This document shows, in pieces, positions 16,261 through 25,199 of a DNA stretch of 64,000 nt. The position numbers and the translations under genes were made by a program. Positions within the stretch are counted from its first letter, which is position 1, and each line of letters starts with the position of its first letter. The DNA comes from Chryseobacterium artocarpi (lineage in GTDB: Bacteria > Bacteroidota > Bacteroidia > Flavobacteriales > Weeksellaceae). Where the stretch lies: the NCBI RefSeq assembly GCF_001684975.1, contig NZ_MAYH01000012.1:248001-312000 (forward strand), written 5' to 3'. Under the pieces are notes generated by a model. The model saw only the letters and a list, made by a program, of their open reading frames with translations, searched no databases and was not told the DNA's origin.

Positions 16261-17757
16261 TTAAGACAATAATATTTTTCCAAGTAAGTTCATAGATAGT
16301 GTTCCTTGTCCACCAGTTCCTCTTGAGATATAAAATCTCTTAGGATACAGGTTAAAGGAAGAATTGAATTGTTGATAGGTTTTGCCATTACTTTCAGCAA
16401 TGATATAAACAATTCCGTTATAATAAGCGATGTGAAAGGTTTCATTTTTGATGGGTAGACTTTCGCCTCTACTGATTTTCCAGGATCCGTCTTTATCTTT
16501 AAGTTCAAAACCATAAAATACTCCATCATCCCCAATAATACCTCCCTGAAAGTAGCCTACAAAATTAGCTCCGTAGTTGGTCTGGTTGTTATTTGCTGAA
16601 AATGAAACCATAAACCCGGCATTAATATCTGCAATGGAAATTAGGTTAGCAGATTGTGCAGATGACCCCATAGATAATGAAATAGAAGTATCAGCTATCG
16701 TTGTGTTTCCCGTTAATGAAGTCCAATTTGCAATTCCTGTAAACTGACTATAGGTAATACCTGCTTTTACAATCAACTCAGGGGAACTAGGATTTGTAAG
16801 CCCATTATGGGTAACGAATATCTGATAATATCCTTCAGGTTTTGTGCTCCAATTAATTCCAAAATTTAAATTGTTAGGGAAATTTTGCATTACCGTAAAA
16901 TTATCAACATTGTATTCTTCAGGAGTAGATAAATTAGTTCCATGAATATCTTTGATCCTTTTTACCTTAATATAAGCATTGGGTGAAACATTATCCACAA
17001 AGAGATTTAGCCCAACTAGTGTTGTATACTGAATAAAGTTTTTTGTATTATCGATAAATGGTAATAGCAGAACATCTATTCTGGGGGTTCCGGTCGCGAA
17101 TTTTTCTGTTGAAAGCTTCATTCTGTTTCTCCATGTCTCTTTTTCAGCATCATTCAATAGTAGTGGATAATTGGAGATCATATTTTTACCATTGCTCCAG
17201 GAAACCTGTCCTGAAGAGTTCTGTATCATCATTCTGTTGAATGTTGTATCTGCAGATTTATCACTCAATCCTGTTATCGAATAATAAAACCCGGAAGTGC
17301 CAAGAGTCCAGTTTGCGCCAAGTGTTAACCCTGATCCAGGTACAGTAGTCAGAGAAGAATTTGCAATGTTTTTCCCTAAATCTCCTGCAGGTAATTTTGC
17401 TACTTTTCCATTATCATCCAAACCAACAATTTTCGGATAATTCTGAGCGTTTCCTTCAATAGACGGCATATCCAGTTTATGATCCAATTTATCTCTTGTA
17501 TAGATATTGTACTGTGCCTGATTTTTAATACCTTCTGTAATAAATGAAGAACTTGAAATCGCAAGATGAGTATCTGCCAATTCCAGAGGAATACTGCCAT
17601 CAGTAACAGCGTGGGTTTTTAAATCACCATTTTGGTCAACGGCATAATCTGTATAAATGGGAGAGCCTGGTTGGGCTACCTGATAAATAGCATTGGTTTC
17701 TCTTTCTCCTACCGGAGGCAATTCATTTACACGTATAATTTTTCCTATAATAGACAT
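16261..17757 (-). CDS. Phage tail-fiber-like protein
   Basis: The 498-residue product has no signal peptide. The N terminus (GKIIRVNELPPVGERETNAIYQVAQPG, then YTDYAVDQNGDLKTHA) resembles the attachment end of tail-fiber or structural proteins in Bacteroidota phages and prophages. The middle is Ser/Thr/Asn/Gly-rich and looks beta-structured. The C-terminal about 160 residues (from SLTGNTTIADTSISLS to LGKILLS) look like a lectin or jelly-roll receptor-binding domain. No other phage genes lie nearby. In this operon it would suit target-cell recognition by a particle or complex that also carries the toxin. The phage-like reading is by pattern only. Confidence 0.55.
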   Translation of the reverse strand: MSIIGKIIRVNELPPVGERETNAIYQVAQPGSPIYTDYAVDQNGDLKTHAVTDGSIPLELADTHLAISSSSFITEGIKNQAQYNIYTRDKLDHKLDMPSIEGNAQNYPKIVGLDDNGKVAKLPAGDLGKNIANSSLTTVPGSGLTLGANWTLGTSGFYYSITGLSDKSADTTFNRMMIQNSSGQVSWSNGKNMISNYPLLLNDAEKETWRNRMKLSTEKFATGTPRIDVLLLPFIDNTKNFIQYTTLVGLNLFVDNVSPNAYIKVKRIKDIHGTNLSTPEEYNVDNFTVMQNFPNNLNFGINWSTKPEGYYQIFVTHNGLTNPSSPELIVKAGITYSQFTGIANWTSLTGNTTIADTSISLSMGSSAQSANLISIADINAGFMVSFSANNNQTNYGANFVGYFQGGIIGDDGVFYGFELKDKDGSWKISRGESLPIKNETFHIAYYNGIVYIIAESNGKTYQQFNSSFNLYPKRFYISRGTGGQGTLSMNLLGKILLS

Positions 17758-17787
17758 ATTTTAATTTTTTTTTGATTAATAATTTTA

Positions 17788-20700
17788 TTATACCCAATCT
17801 CCTGAGATAATTTTTTGCCCTTCACCTGTTTCTACACCAAGAAGATGATCATTAGATTCGAAATTAGTGGCACAAACCTCTCCCAGGTCATCATCAAATT
17901 TCACTCCTGGTTCACAGTTACAAGGCAAAGCTTTTTCCACCTTCAATCCAATTGATCCTGCCTGAAGAATAGTAAGGGATGTAGGGATTTTTTCTCTCCA
18001 TGGTTCGCCTTCTTTTGTTGCTTTTGGTGAACGTAACTCATCCACAATAGATAAAAATAATGGATCATCAATAACAGGAACTTCTCCTCCGTTCCAGATC
18101 TGCCCTGTAGCTAAGAAATGTCTTACCGCTTCCTCAAAGCCTGGTCGCACAGTAACGATCACCCTTGCCATACCCGACTGCATAAAGGCTCTGAACGTAG
18201 GATCGTTATCATCAAACTGATATAAATCTGCCCAGGATTTTCTTTCTCCCCAGTAATAAGGATAAAAATAATAACTCATGATTTCCCATTCAAAAGCCTG
18301 TTCTATAAATTTGATAAATGCAGCATATTTATCTAGCTTTTCATCTACTTTAATATCTGTATTCTCAAAGGTTTCTGTAGCGGAATTATCATTCGTATAA
18401 TATCGTTTTTTACCAAAAGTGAGCATGGCTTCAGGATGTTGATTCAACATATAAGAAATACAGTTTCTTCTTAGAATGGTATTTTCTATTTTTCTATAGA
18501 ATCCGGGATTTGATCCTTTAATCTGTATTCCGACAGCTTTTGCATCGGCTAGGGCAGCTTCATATTTATTCAGTTCTTCTTTATAAGCATCAATAATTTT
18601 GTTAAATGCTTTTTGTAGCCATCCGTTTTTGTATTCTTCTTGCAATACACATTTAATGTTAATGGTAGCATGGAAATAATGTGCATTAGTTGTCGCAATC
18701 GTGATGGGAACTTCTCTTACAAATTTCAAAAATGCATTGGGAGAGCTTTCTCCTCCAACTAATAAACTTTCTCCATTTCCCCAGCCATTATATCCTGGGA
18801 AAGAAGCACTTCTTCTCACAACATAAGATTCAGTGATATAATGCTCAGGAATGGCAATAAGATCTGATTTTGAAGATGCTTGCTTTGATTCAGTAGAAGA
18901 ATAGTCAATTGATTTTCCTACATAAACTACCGGCTCCAGTTTTTCATCGACTTGTACATTATAATAACCTAACCAATATTTCAGTTTTGTTGAGTCGGTA
19001 AGGGCACTCCAGTCTTTAATTTGCATACCAGGAGATTCTCTTGGATCAATTGGTTTTATCAGTTGATTTTCAGAGCTATTACTTACTTTTATACCTAAAG
19101 AGTGTAGTTTAGCTGGTTCAGGAATCATAAACTCAAACATCATGCGTTTACCATAGTTAAAGATTTGATTCTTTACAATCTTATCTACCCAACGATAGAC
19201 ACCCACCACATGATTATTACCTTTAGTATTGTCAAATCCATGTTTATTGTTTTCCTCATATTCTTCCAGAATTTTATCAATACGTTCTTCCTTCACTTTG
19301 GTAATAATTCTTTCCAGAGCTCTTGCTGTAACATCTTTAGCCTCAGTCACTGCCTGCCTGTTACTTTCTTCTTTTGAGCTATGAGTTGCATAATTAGCAG
19401 CTGTATTCAACATATATGTTGGAGATCCTTTTCCGCCCCATGATGCATTAAATCCGGCTTGTGCAGCAAAGTCTTTGGATTCCTGAAGTACTTTAGAAAT
19501 TTCGCTTTGCATCTCATTCCTTTCCGTAGAGGTAGTATCTGTCAATTTTTCTTTTTCAGATTCAGTGGATTTAGTGATTTGAGATTCACTCCTTTTAAGC
19601 CTTCTGGTTGATTTCTCCTTATATTCTTTTGCCATGATATTTTCGATATGAGAAACTTCTCCTTCCACATAGCAATAAGTACTTTGTTCTACTTTTCGGT
19701 AATCAGCAATACCGATATTTTTCATCCCAAATCCGGAAGGAATAAAAATTTCATTTGGATTTTCCGAAGTTATGGGAGGGTTTCCGGTTCCGCCTTCTCC
19801 GCCAGTTCCGCCGGTTCTTTTATTTTTTAATGTAAAGACTCCTGTACCCTGAAATCTGTTAATGTTACTTGAAGTCCTTAACAGTTTACCTTGCATAATG
19901 TATATAAGTCCATTATTAAGAGTTACTTCTCCTTCTAATAATAAAAATTCCTGTTTTTCAATAGTATTGTTTTGAATATTTTCTTCCTCTCTAAATAATG
20001 AAGTGACATTAGGAGCATCAAAAGTACCAAATGTTGTTCCGCTAGCTAAAATCTGCTGGTCGTATGATTTTATATGGTAGCTTCCACCTACAATATGTTT
20101 AGGGTTATTGATATCCGTAGTGACAAATAAAGTATGAGGACCCATTCCCAAACTCCAACGTGTGGTAGCAGTTGTAAAAGGGATTTCCTGGGTATCTACT
20201 GACTGAATGACAGGAATAACCACCCCACCTACAGTTTTAGAAGTCTGAGGAGTAAGGTTTGTATTATTTAAAATCGTTTGCTGTAATAATTGATTGTTCC
20301 GTTCAATTATTTGATAAAGTTCTGTAAATGTAGAAACTTCTTTTAAAGCTCCCACAACATTTGATGTGTTAAATAGTTGATGCAAAGCCTCTGTATTTTC
20401 TTGGCTTAATTTTCGAGATAAACTTTCAGCTTCAATTTCAGGACGAAAATTAAAATTAAAAACAGGCACATCCGGAACCGGAATATATTTTAAACTTGAT
20501 AACCCTTCATGGTTTCCGGCTGCTAAAAAGATTTCCTTTTGGTATTCTTGTCCCTTTACTTGTCTGTCATATTCTGCCTGTGTAGGTCTTGATTTTTCCA
20601 AGTAATCTCCATAAGCTGTTTGATAAGCTGTTTCATATTCTTTTAAATATGCTCTTTCAGCCTTTTCTAATACAATCGTCAAATCTTTGTTCCTCTTAAG

Positions 20701-21342
20701 ACTTGCTGTTGCTTCTGCAAATTCTATATCACTTTTATTAAAAGGAATATTATTTAAGTTTTTTTCTTCGGCTATTGAAGCGGTTCTATTATTTGCCGGT
20801 GAACTTTCTTTTACCTTGAAAAGTTCTTTGGGGAGAACTACTTTTGCTTTAATGACATCTTCGTATTGTTCTTGCGTTCCATAGTAGTTTGATAATATAT
20901 GATCTAAATGTAAAAACTGTATTAATATCTCTTTTGCATAAAAATCCTTTTGAGTAACTGTTTGGTAAATAAGATTATCCCAAATTGCAGCATTAATATT
21001 AATGCTTCCCTGAGATTTTTTATACGTATTGATCTTATCATCAAACTCTTTTTTAGTAGTTTTTTCTTTATTTTTTGATATCCAGACAGAAAGCTCATAA
21101 AATTCTATATTTTTTGCTTTTAAAGATGCTTCTGTTTCTATTGTTAGATCTCTGATTTTTTCGCATACATCTTTCAGGGATTCGCCAGCTTCTACTCTTG
21201 AATCAATTACTCCTTTTTGTCTAAGAGAATTTCTGAAAATAAATCTTCTTTCTTTGTTTTTAGGTTCAGATAGCTCTGCACTGCGCATCGTTGCAAATCT
21301 GAATAGAGTTTGTGAGCCATTATTTTGATTAATTGCTTCCAT
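17788..21342 (-). CDS. Large unknown protein heading the toxin operon, 1184 residues
   Basis: No signal peptide or membrane segment is visible. Residues 1-340 are helical and charged (many K/E/Q). Residues 370-505 look beta-rich. A GGTGGEGGTG linker lies near 510. Residues 580-710 form a long Lys/Glu/Ser helix or coiled coil (TESEKEKLTDTTSTERNE). A conserved-looking block follows near 714-744 (VYRWVDKIVKNQ then NYGKRMMFEFMIPEPA). Two further mixed domains end in a Cys-containing tail (CNCEPG). The size and domain mix suggest a structural scaffold or injector-like subunit, but no sheath, tube, VgrG, TcA or Rhs signature was recognised, so no function is assigned. It is the first gene of a minus-strand operon; the next gene follows after 30 bp. 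Confidence 0.6.
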   Translation of the reverse strand: MEAINQNNGSQTLFRFATMRSAELSEPKNKERRFIFRNSLRQKGVIDSRVEAGESLKDVCEKIRDLTIETEASLKAKNIEFYELSVWISKNKEKTTKKEFDDKINTYKKSQGSININAAIWDNLIYQTVTQKDFYAKEILIQFLHLDHILSNYYGTQEQYEDVIKAKVVLPKELFKVKESSPANNRTASIAEEKNLNNIPFNKSDIEFAEATASLKRNKDLTIVLEKAERAYLKEYETAYQTAYGDYLEKSRPTQAEYDRQVKGQEYQKEIFLAAGNHEGLSSLKYIPVPDVPVFNFNFRPEIEAESLSRKLSQENTEALHQLFNTSNVVGALKEVSTFTELYQIIERNNQLLQQTILNNTNLTPQTSKTVGGVVIPVIQSVDTQEIPFTTATTRWSLGMGPHTLFVTTDINNPKHIVGGSYHIKSYDQQILASGTTFGTFDAPNVTSLFREEENIQNNTIEKQEFLLLEGEVTLNNGLIYIMQGKLLRTSSNINRFQGTGVFTLKNKRTGGTGGEGGTGNPPITSENPNEIFIPSGFGMKNIGIADYRKVEQSTYCYVEGEVSHIENIMAKEYKEKSTRRLKRSESQITKSTESEKEKLTDTTSTERNEMQSEISKVLQESKDFAAQAGFNASWGGKGSPTYMLNTAANYATHSSKEESNRQAVTEAKDVTARALERIITKVKEERIDKILEEYEENNKHGFDNTKGNNHVVGVYRWVDKIVKNQIFNYGKRMMFEFMIPEPAKLHSLGIKVSNSSENQLIKPIDPRESPGMQIKDWSALTDSTKLKYWLGYYNVQVDEKLEPVVYVGKSIDYSSTESKQASSKSDLIAIPEHYITESYVVRRSASFPGYNGWGNGESLLVGGESSPNAFLKFVREVPITIATTNAHYFHATINIKCVLQEEYKNGWLQKAFNKIIDAYKEELNKYEAALADAKAVGIQIKGSNPGFYRKIENTILRRNCISYMLNQHPEAMLTFGKKRYYTNDNSATETFENTDIKVDEKLDKYAAFIKFIEQAFEWEIMSYYFYPYYWGERKSWADLYQFDDNDPTFRAFMQSGMARVIVTVRPGFEEAVRHFLATGQIWNGGEVPVIDDPLFLSIVDELRSPKATKEGEPWREKIPTSLTILQAGSIGLKVEKALPCNCEPGVKFDDDLGEVCATNFESNDHLLGVETGEGQKIISGDWV

Positions 21343-21378
21343 TTTTGTAAATTTGGTTGGGTTTATTTAGGTTAAGAT

Positions 21379-21418
21379 TTGAAGCTCTCATTAAATAGAG
21401 TAAGTAGGATAGCTTCAA
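21379..21418 (-). promoter_or_regulatory. Inverted repeat upstream of the toxin operon
   Basis: TTGAAGCT (21379-21386) and AGCTTCAA (21411-21418) are exact reverse complements 24 bp apart, 37 bp before the start of 17788-21342. On the minus strand one arm contains a TTG placed 18 bp before TATTTAAT, a poor -7 match. It may be an operator over a weak promoter. Confidence 0.4.
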
Positions 21419-21642
21419 GTTTTAGCCTTATTTTTTTAGGTGGTTTCCGGCAAAAGATATCCACCAAGTCTTTTGAAGTCTCGTTTCATTTTCTGTGTTT
21501 TTCTTGAAGCAAATATCCATCAGGAAAGCGACAAAACTTGACGTATCTTTTTTTATAAATTAAATAATTCACTTTAAACCTACTTTATTTCTTTATAATA
21601 TAGTTCGGTTTATAAAAGGGGGTGGCATTATTGTAAAAAGAA

Positions 21643-21667
21643 AAAATACACTTTAAAAAGTGTATTT
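21643..21667 (-). terminator. Terminator-like hairpin in the gap before the toxin operon
   Basis: AAAATACACTT/AAGTGTATTTT flanks a short A/T loop and is followed on the minus strand by a T-rich run. It lies about 640 bp after mntH and could stop read-through from mntH into the toxin operon. Confidence 0.55.
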
Positions 21668-22306
21668 TCCTTCAGCTTAATATATAATTGATGCTTAAAG
21701 AGAATTGTCTGAAAAGATTGTTATTGGTTTTCGTCCCATATAAAATTAGTATCTTAGAATTATTTTACAGTATTAAATAATCTCCTCTGGTATATTCAAA
21801 CGCAAAATTTGAAAAAAGTAATGAAAAAATACTTTTATGAGATTTCTGGCATCTATGTCTATTATAATTTTCCATTTTGGATAAGAAACTTTTTTTGATC
21901 AAAAATGACTAGATTTCTTTCGGTAACATAGGAGTGAGCTAATCAGGCTTTATTATGATTATTGCCTATTTTATTTTTTCAGTTTTATGAAAAATTTGAC
22001 TTTGCAAAAGAATATTCATTTTACTATTACTTAGCACTCTTGATTATTTGTTCTATCCGTTCTTAAGAACTTATTGAAAATCCATTCAGAAAGTTATTAA
22101 AAGTTAAAAAAAGAATGTTTTTCAAAAAAAATATTTAGATTCAAAGAAATATAACCTCGGTTACAATTAAAGATAAACCTAAAGTTATTATCATCAATTG
22201 AAATTCTATTTAAAAATTTTATGGATGAAGATATTCATAGGGCAATTTATATAACAAATCATAAGCATAATCACTTTGATAATTACCGCAAATTAAAGAT
22301 TTTTTC

Positions 22307-23641
22307 CTATTCTCCTGTAAAAGTCTGATAGAGCAAATACAGATTTAAAACAATAATAATTACCGAAATAATCCACACACAAACTTTCATGAATGGTTTG
22401 TTTACAAATTCTCCCATCTTAGCTTTATCATTGGTAAACATGACCAAAGGAACAACAGCAAAGCTTAATTGCATAGATAAAATTACTTGGCTTAATACTA
22501 ATAATTCTGTAGTTCCCTGTTCACCATATAGAATAGCCACAATAAGAGCTGGAATAACAGCTATAAGTCTTGTTATTAATCTTCGTAACCAGGGTTTTAA
22601 TTTAATATTTAAAAATCCTTCCATGACGATCTGTCCGGCAAGAGTTCCTGTAAGCGTTGAATTCTGCCCTGAAGCCAATAGAGCAATTGCAAATGCAATA
22701 CTTGCCATCGATGCTCCTAAAATAGGGGTTAACATCTGATAGGCATCATGAATATCAGCTACATGTTCATTTCCTGTAGTGTGGAACGTTGCGGCAGCCA
22801 GAATTAAAATCGCAGCATTGATAAAAAAGGCAAGCATCAGGGATACGGTGCTGTCCAGAGTTGCAAACTTAATAGCTTCTTTTTTTCCTTCCGTATCACG
22901 GGTGTAGTCTCTTGTCTGTACAATACTACTATGAAGGTATAAATTATGCGGCATTACGGTAGCTCCCAGAATACCAATGGCAATATATAACATTGCAGGA
23001 TTTTGTATGATTTCTTTTTGAGGAACTAATCCACCCAGGATTTCATTAAAAGCAGGTTGTGAGATGACAATTTCATATACAAAACATGCCAGAATGATAA
23101 AAATAAGCCCTCCAACGATACTTTCAATCCATCGGAATCCTTTTGCCTGAAGTAACAGGATGATTAATACATCTACAGTTGTGATCACAATTCCCCATGT
23201 CAATGGAATATGGAAGAGGAGATTTAATGCAATGGCAGAACCAATGACCTCGGCGAGATCACAGGCGGCGATGGCTATTTCACAAAATATCCAGAGAATA
23301 AAGTTGGTAGTGGGGCTGAAGTGGTCTCTACAAGCTTGGGCAAGATCTCTTTCTGCAACAACTCCTAGCTTTACGGATAAATGCTGTAGAACCATCGCAA
23401 AAATATTGGAAATAAGAATCACTGAAAGCAATGTATATCCGAATTGAGCTCCTCCGGCAATATCTGTTGCCCAGTTTCCAGGATCCATATATCCCACGGC
23501 AATCATAAGTCCGGGACCTGCAAATGCAAGATATTTTCTCCAGAAATTAGCCTTTTTAGGGACTTTTATGGAAGAATAAACTTCTGATAAAGAGTGTGAT
23601 GTTTTATCTTTTCGCCAAGCGCTTTTTATATTGAAATTCAT
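22307..23641 (-). CDS. mntH: Nramp-family Mn2+/Fe2+ transporter
   Basis: The 444-residue inner-membrane protein imports divalent metal ions with protons. It has the Nramp signatures GYMDPGNWATD in the first membrane helix (Asp and Asn are metal ligands) and VMPHNLYLHSS in the sixth. About eleven hydrophobic helices are visible. A short Lys-rich cytoplasmic tail precedes the first helix. Length is slightly above the bacterial average because of this N-terminal extension. The upstream region carries a strong promoter overlapped by an inverted repeat, which suggests repression by a metal sensor such as an MntR/DtxR-family protein. It is transcribed alone. Confidence 0.93.
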   Translation of the reverse strand: MNFNIKSAWRKDKTSHSLSEVYSSIKVPKKANFWRKYLAFAGPGLMIAVGYMDPGNWATDIAGGAQFGYTLLSVILISNIFAMVLQHLSVKLGVVAERDLAQACRDHFSPTTNFILWIFCEIAIAACDLAEVIGSAIALNLLFHIPLTWGIVITTVDVLIILLLQAKGFRWIESIVGGLIFIILACFVYEIVISQPAFNEILGGLVPQKEIIQNPAMLYIAIGILGATVMPHNLYLHSSIVQTRDYTRDTEGKKEAIKFATLDSTVSLMLAFFINAAILILAAATFHTTGNEHVADIHDAYQMLTPILGASMASIAFAIALLASGQNSTLTGTLAGQIVMEGFLNIKLKPWLRRLITRLIAVIPALIVAILYGEQGTTELLVLSQVILSMQLSFAVVPLVMFTNDKAKMGEFVNKPFMKVCVWIISVIIIVLNLYLLYQTFTGE

Positions 23642-23643
23642 AA

Positions 23644-23689
23644 TTGTTAGAAATGACTAACAAATTTAATTAAATAAATGTAAACACAA
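23644..23689 (-). promoter_or_regulatory. mntH promoter with overlapping operator-like inverted repeat
   Basis: On the minus strand, TTG (23687-23689), an 18-bp spacer and TAAATTTG (23661-23668) form an exact Bacteroidota promoter. A perfect inverted repeat, TTGTTAG-N6-CTAACAA (23644-23663), overlaps the last three bases of the -7 element and runs to 2 bp before the ATG. A repressor bound here would cover the start of transcription. Confidence 0.75.
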
Positions 23690-23705
23690 AAATCAAGGGC
23701 AAAAA

Positions 23706-23738
23706 AAATCCCGAAAATGACTTTCCGGGATTTAATTT
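23706..23738 (-). terminator. Terminator after the DUF937-OmpA gene
   Basis: AAATCCCG pairs with CGGGATTT around a 12-base partly paired loop, with a run of T on the minus strand. Confidence 0.8.
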
Positions 23739-23754
23739 TTATTGATTCTAAAGA

Positions 23755-25083
23755 TTATTTTGCAAATCTCACAGACATCTTTCTGTCAGCAGCTCTCTCA
23801 GCATCAGAAGCTTTTGCGTCTACTGTAGCAAATTTACTTCCGTATCCTTCAGCTCCAAGAACCTGAGCTCCAACTCCAGCTTTACCTAAAGCAGCTTTGA
23901 TATAATCAGCTCTTGCCTGAGATAATTTTACGTTAGAAGCTTCATTTCCTGTTTTATCAGTATAACCACCGATTTTAATTTTTGAATCAGGGAAAGCTTT
24001 AAGGATAGCTACCAGGTTATCCAACTGTCCTTGTGACCCAGCTTCTAATTCAGTAGAACTTCCCATTTTGAAGTTTACATGATCGAAGTCATACCACTTA
24101 TCTTTCAATGCAGCATCATCTGCTGCATTTTTGTAACCATCAGATTTCAAGAATGAAATCATCTGATCTTCCATACCACCTTTGTAACCTTTTAACATCA
24201 CTCCGTTAAGATCAATGTTTTCATCAGTTTTAGCTGCAGGTGTTGCAGTGGTAGCTGGTGTGGATGTAGTTGCAGATGCTGTATCTGTAGACGTTCCTGT
24301 AGAATCTGTAGAAGAAGACATTGTGGTAGTCGTCTCTTTTTTCTCACATTGCTTCCATAGGAAATATCCTGCAGCGATTAATAATAAAAGCGGAAGCAAC
24401 CATTTCCAGATTGAACCTCCGCCTTGATTATCATTGTTATTGTTAAATTGTTCTCTTACTTCTCTAGCTCCTTCACTTACATTTTCTCTTGCCGTAGCAA
24501 CACTTTCAGCGATGTTATCTTTAGCAGTAGATGTTACTGAAGAAACTGTTTCTTTAGCCTGTCCAAACCAATTTTCAGCTCCTAATCCAAAGGAAGCTAA
24601 AGAAAGACCTGCCGGCAATAAAGAAGAAATAATGCCTTTCTGATCATTCAGTAAGCTGGAAATACCTGAAGCACCCAAATTATTGTCTGCTGCATATTTT
24701 CCAACAGTGCCTACTGTAGCCCCGGTAACCAAGTTTAACAAAGAACCTGCAGATGTATTGCTGATTCCTGAAAAACTGGCAATGGAATTCACTAATCCGC
24801 CAATCTTATCTCCAAAAAGAGAAGATAATAAAGAGGTAATAATAGGGTTACTAGATGATCCACCTAATAAGTTTCCTAAGATTCCACTGGAAGAGGCTTT
24901 TGTAATGGCATCCACAACACCAGGGTTGTCTGCGTTATTGGCTAATCCACCCACTACTGCAGGTAATAAGCCACCAATTGCTTTTGAAATTCCTGATTCG
25001 CTTTCTCCAAACTGTGATGCAGCCTGTGAAACCAAAGCGGGACCTAATTGCCCTTTAATTAAATCAATGACATTTAAAGACAT
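23755..25083 (-). CDS. DUF937 and OmpA domain envelope protein
   Basis: The 442-residue protein has three parts. Residues 1-190 are Gly/Ser/Ala/Leu-rich, matching DUF937 (ALVSQAASQFGES, AIGGLLPAVVGGLANNA). A single membrane helix lies near 229-247 (LLPLLLLIAAGYFLW), followed by a Thr/Ser/Ala-rich linker of about 45 residues. Residues 320-442 are an OmpA-type peptidoglycan-binding domain (IKIGGYTDKTGNEASNVKLSQARADYIKAAL, ending AADRKMSVRFAK). There is no N-terminal signal peptide. The internal helix should place DUF937 in the cytoplasm and OmpA in the periplasm, anchored to the cell wall. It may tie a cytoplasmic assembly to peptidoglycan; the precise role is unknown. It stands alone between proS and mntH. 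Confidence 0.88.
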   Translation of the reverse strand: MSLNVIDLIKGQLGPALVSQAASQFGESESGISKAIGGLLPAVVGGLANNADNPGVVDAITKASSSGILGNLLGGSSSNPIITSLLSSLFGDKIGGLVNSIASFSGISNTSAGSLLNLVTGATVGTVGKYAADNNLGASGISSLLNDQKGIISSLLPAGLSLASFGLGAENWFGQAKETVSSVTSTAKDNIAESVATARENVSEGAREVREQFNNNNDNQGGGSIWKWLLPLLLLIAAGYFLWKQCEKKETTTTMSSSTDSTGTSTDTASATTSTPATTATPAAKTDENIDLNGVMLKGYKGGMEDQMISFLKSDGYKNAADDAALKDKWYDFDHVNFKMGSSTELEAGSQGQLDNLVAILKAFPDSKIKIGGYTDKTGNEASNVKLSQARADYIKAALGKAGVGAQVLGAEGYGSKFATVDAKASDAERAADRKMSVRFAK

Positions 25084-25199
25084 AATAAATTTTTTTAGAT
25101 TAATGTTGAGATAAATTTAAACAAAAATCCGTCTAAATGTCATTTTTTTTTGAATTATTCTCTAAAAATTAACAAAAATTTTTGAAATTGTTAATTTTT

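Larger units (their letters stand above)
21343..22306. other. 964-bp gene-free gap upstream of the toxin operon
   Basis: I see no credible coding frame on either strand, only short frames of up to about 36 codons. Base composition is very A/T-rich. Two structures stand out and are listed separately: an inverted repeat at 21379-21418 and a hairpin at 21643-21667. The size suggests either a long regulatory region or a deleted gene. Confidence 0.6.

Noticed and set aside
16261-17757. Prophage
   Set aside because: Only one fiber-like gene is present; no integrase, terminase, capsid, portal or lysis gene lies nearby.
13170-21342. Type VI secretion, Rhs or Tc toxin complex
   Set aside because: No VgrG, PAAR, Hcp, sheath, YD-repeat or TcA/B/C motif was recognised in any of the proteins.
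13170-21342. T9SS cargo
   Set aside because: None of these proteins has a signal peptide or C-terminal sorting domain, unlike the three clear T9SS proteins elsewhere in the window.
21343-22306. Hidden gene in the 964-bp gap
   Set aside because: Only frames of up to about 36 codons without recognisable sequence were found on either strand.
24683-25114. 143-residue plus-strand frame opposite the DUF937-OmpA gene
   Set aside because: It is antisense to a clear gene and has no recognisable domain.
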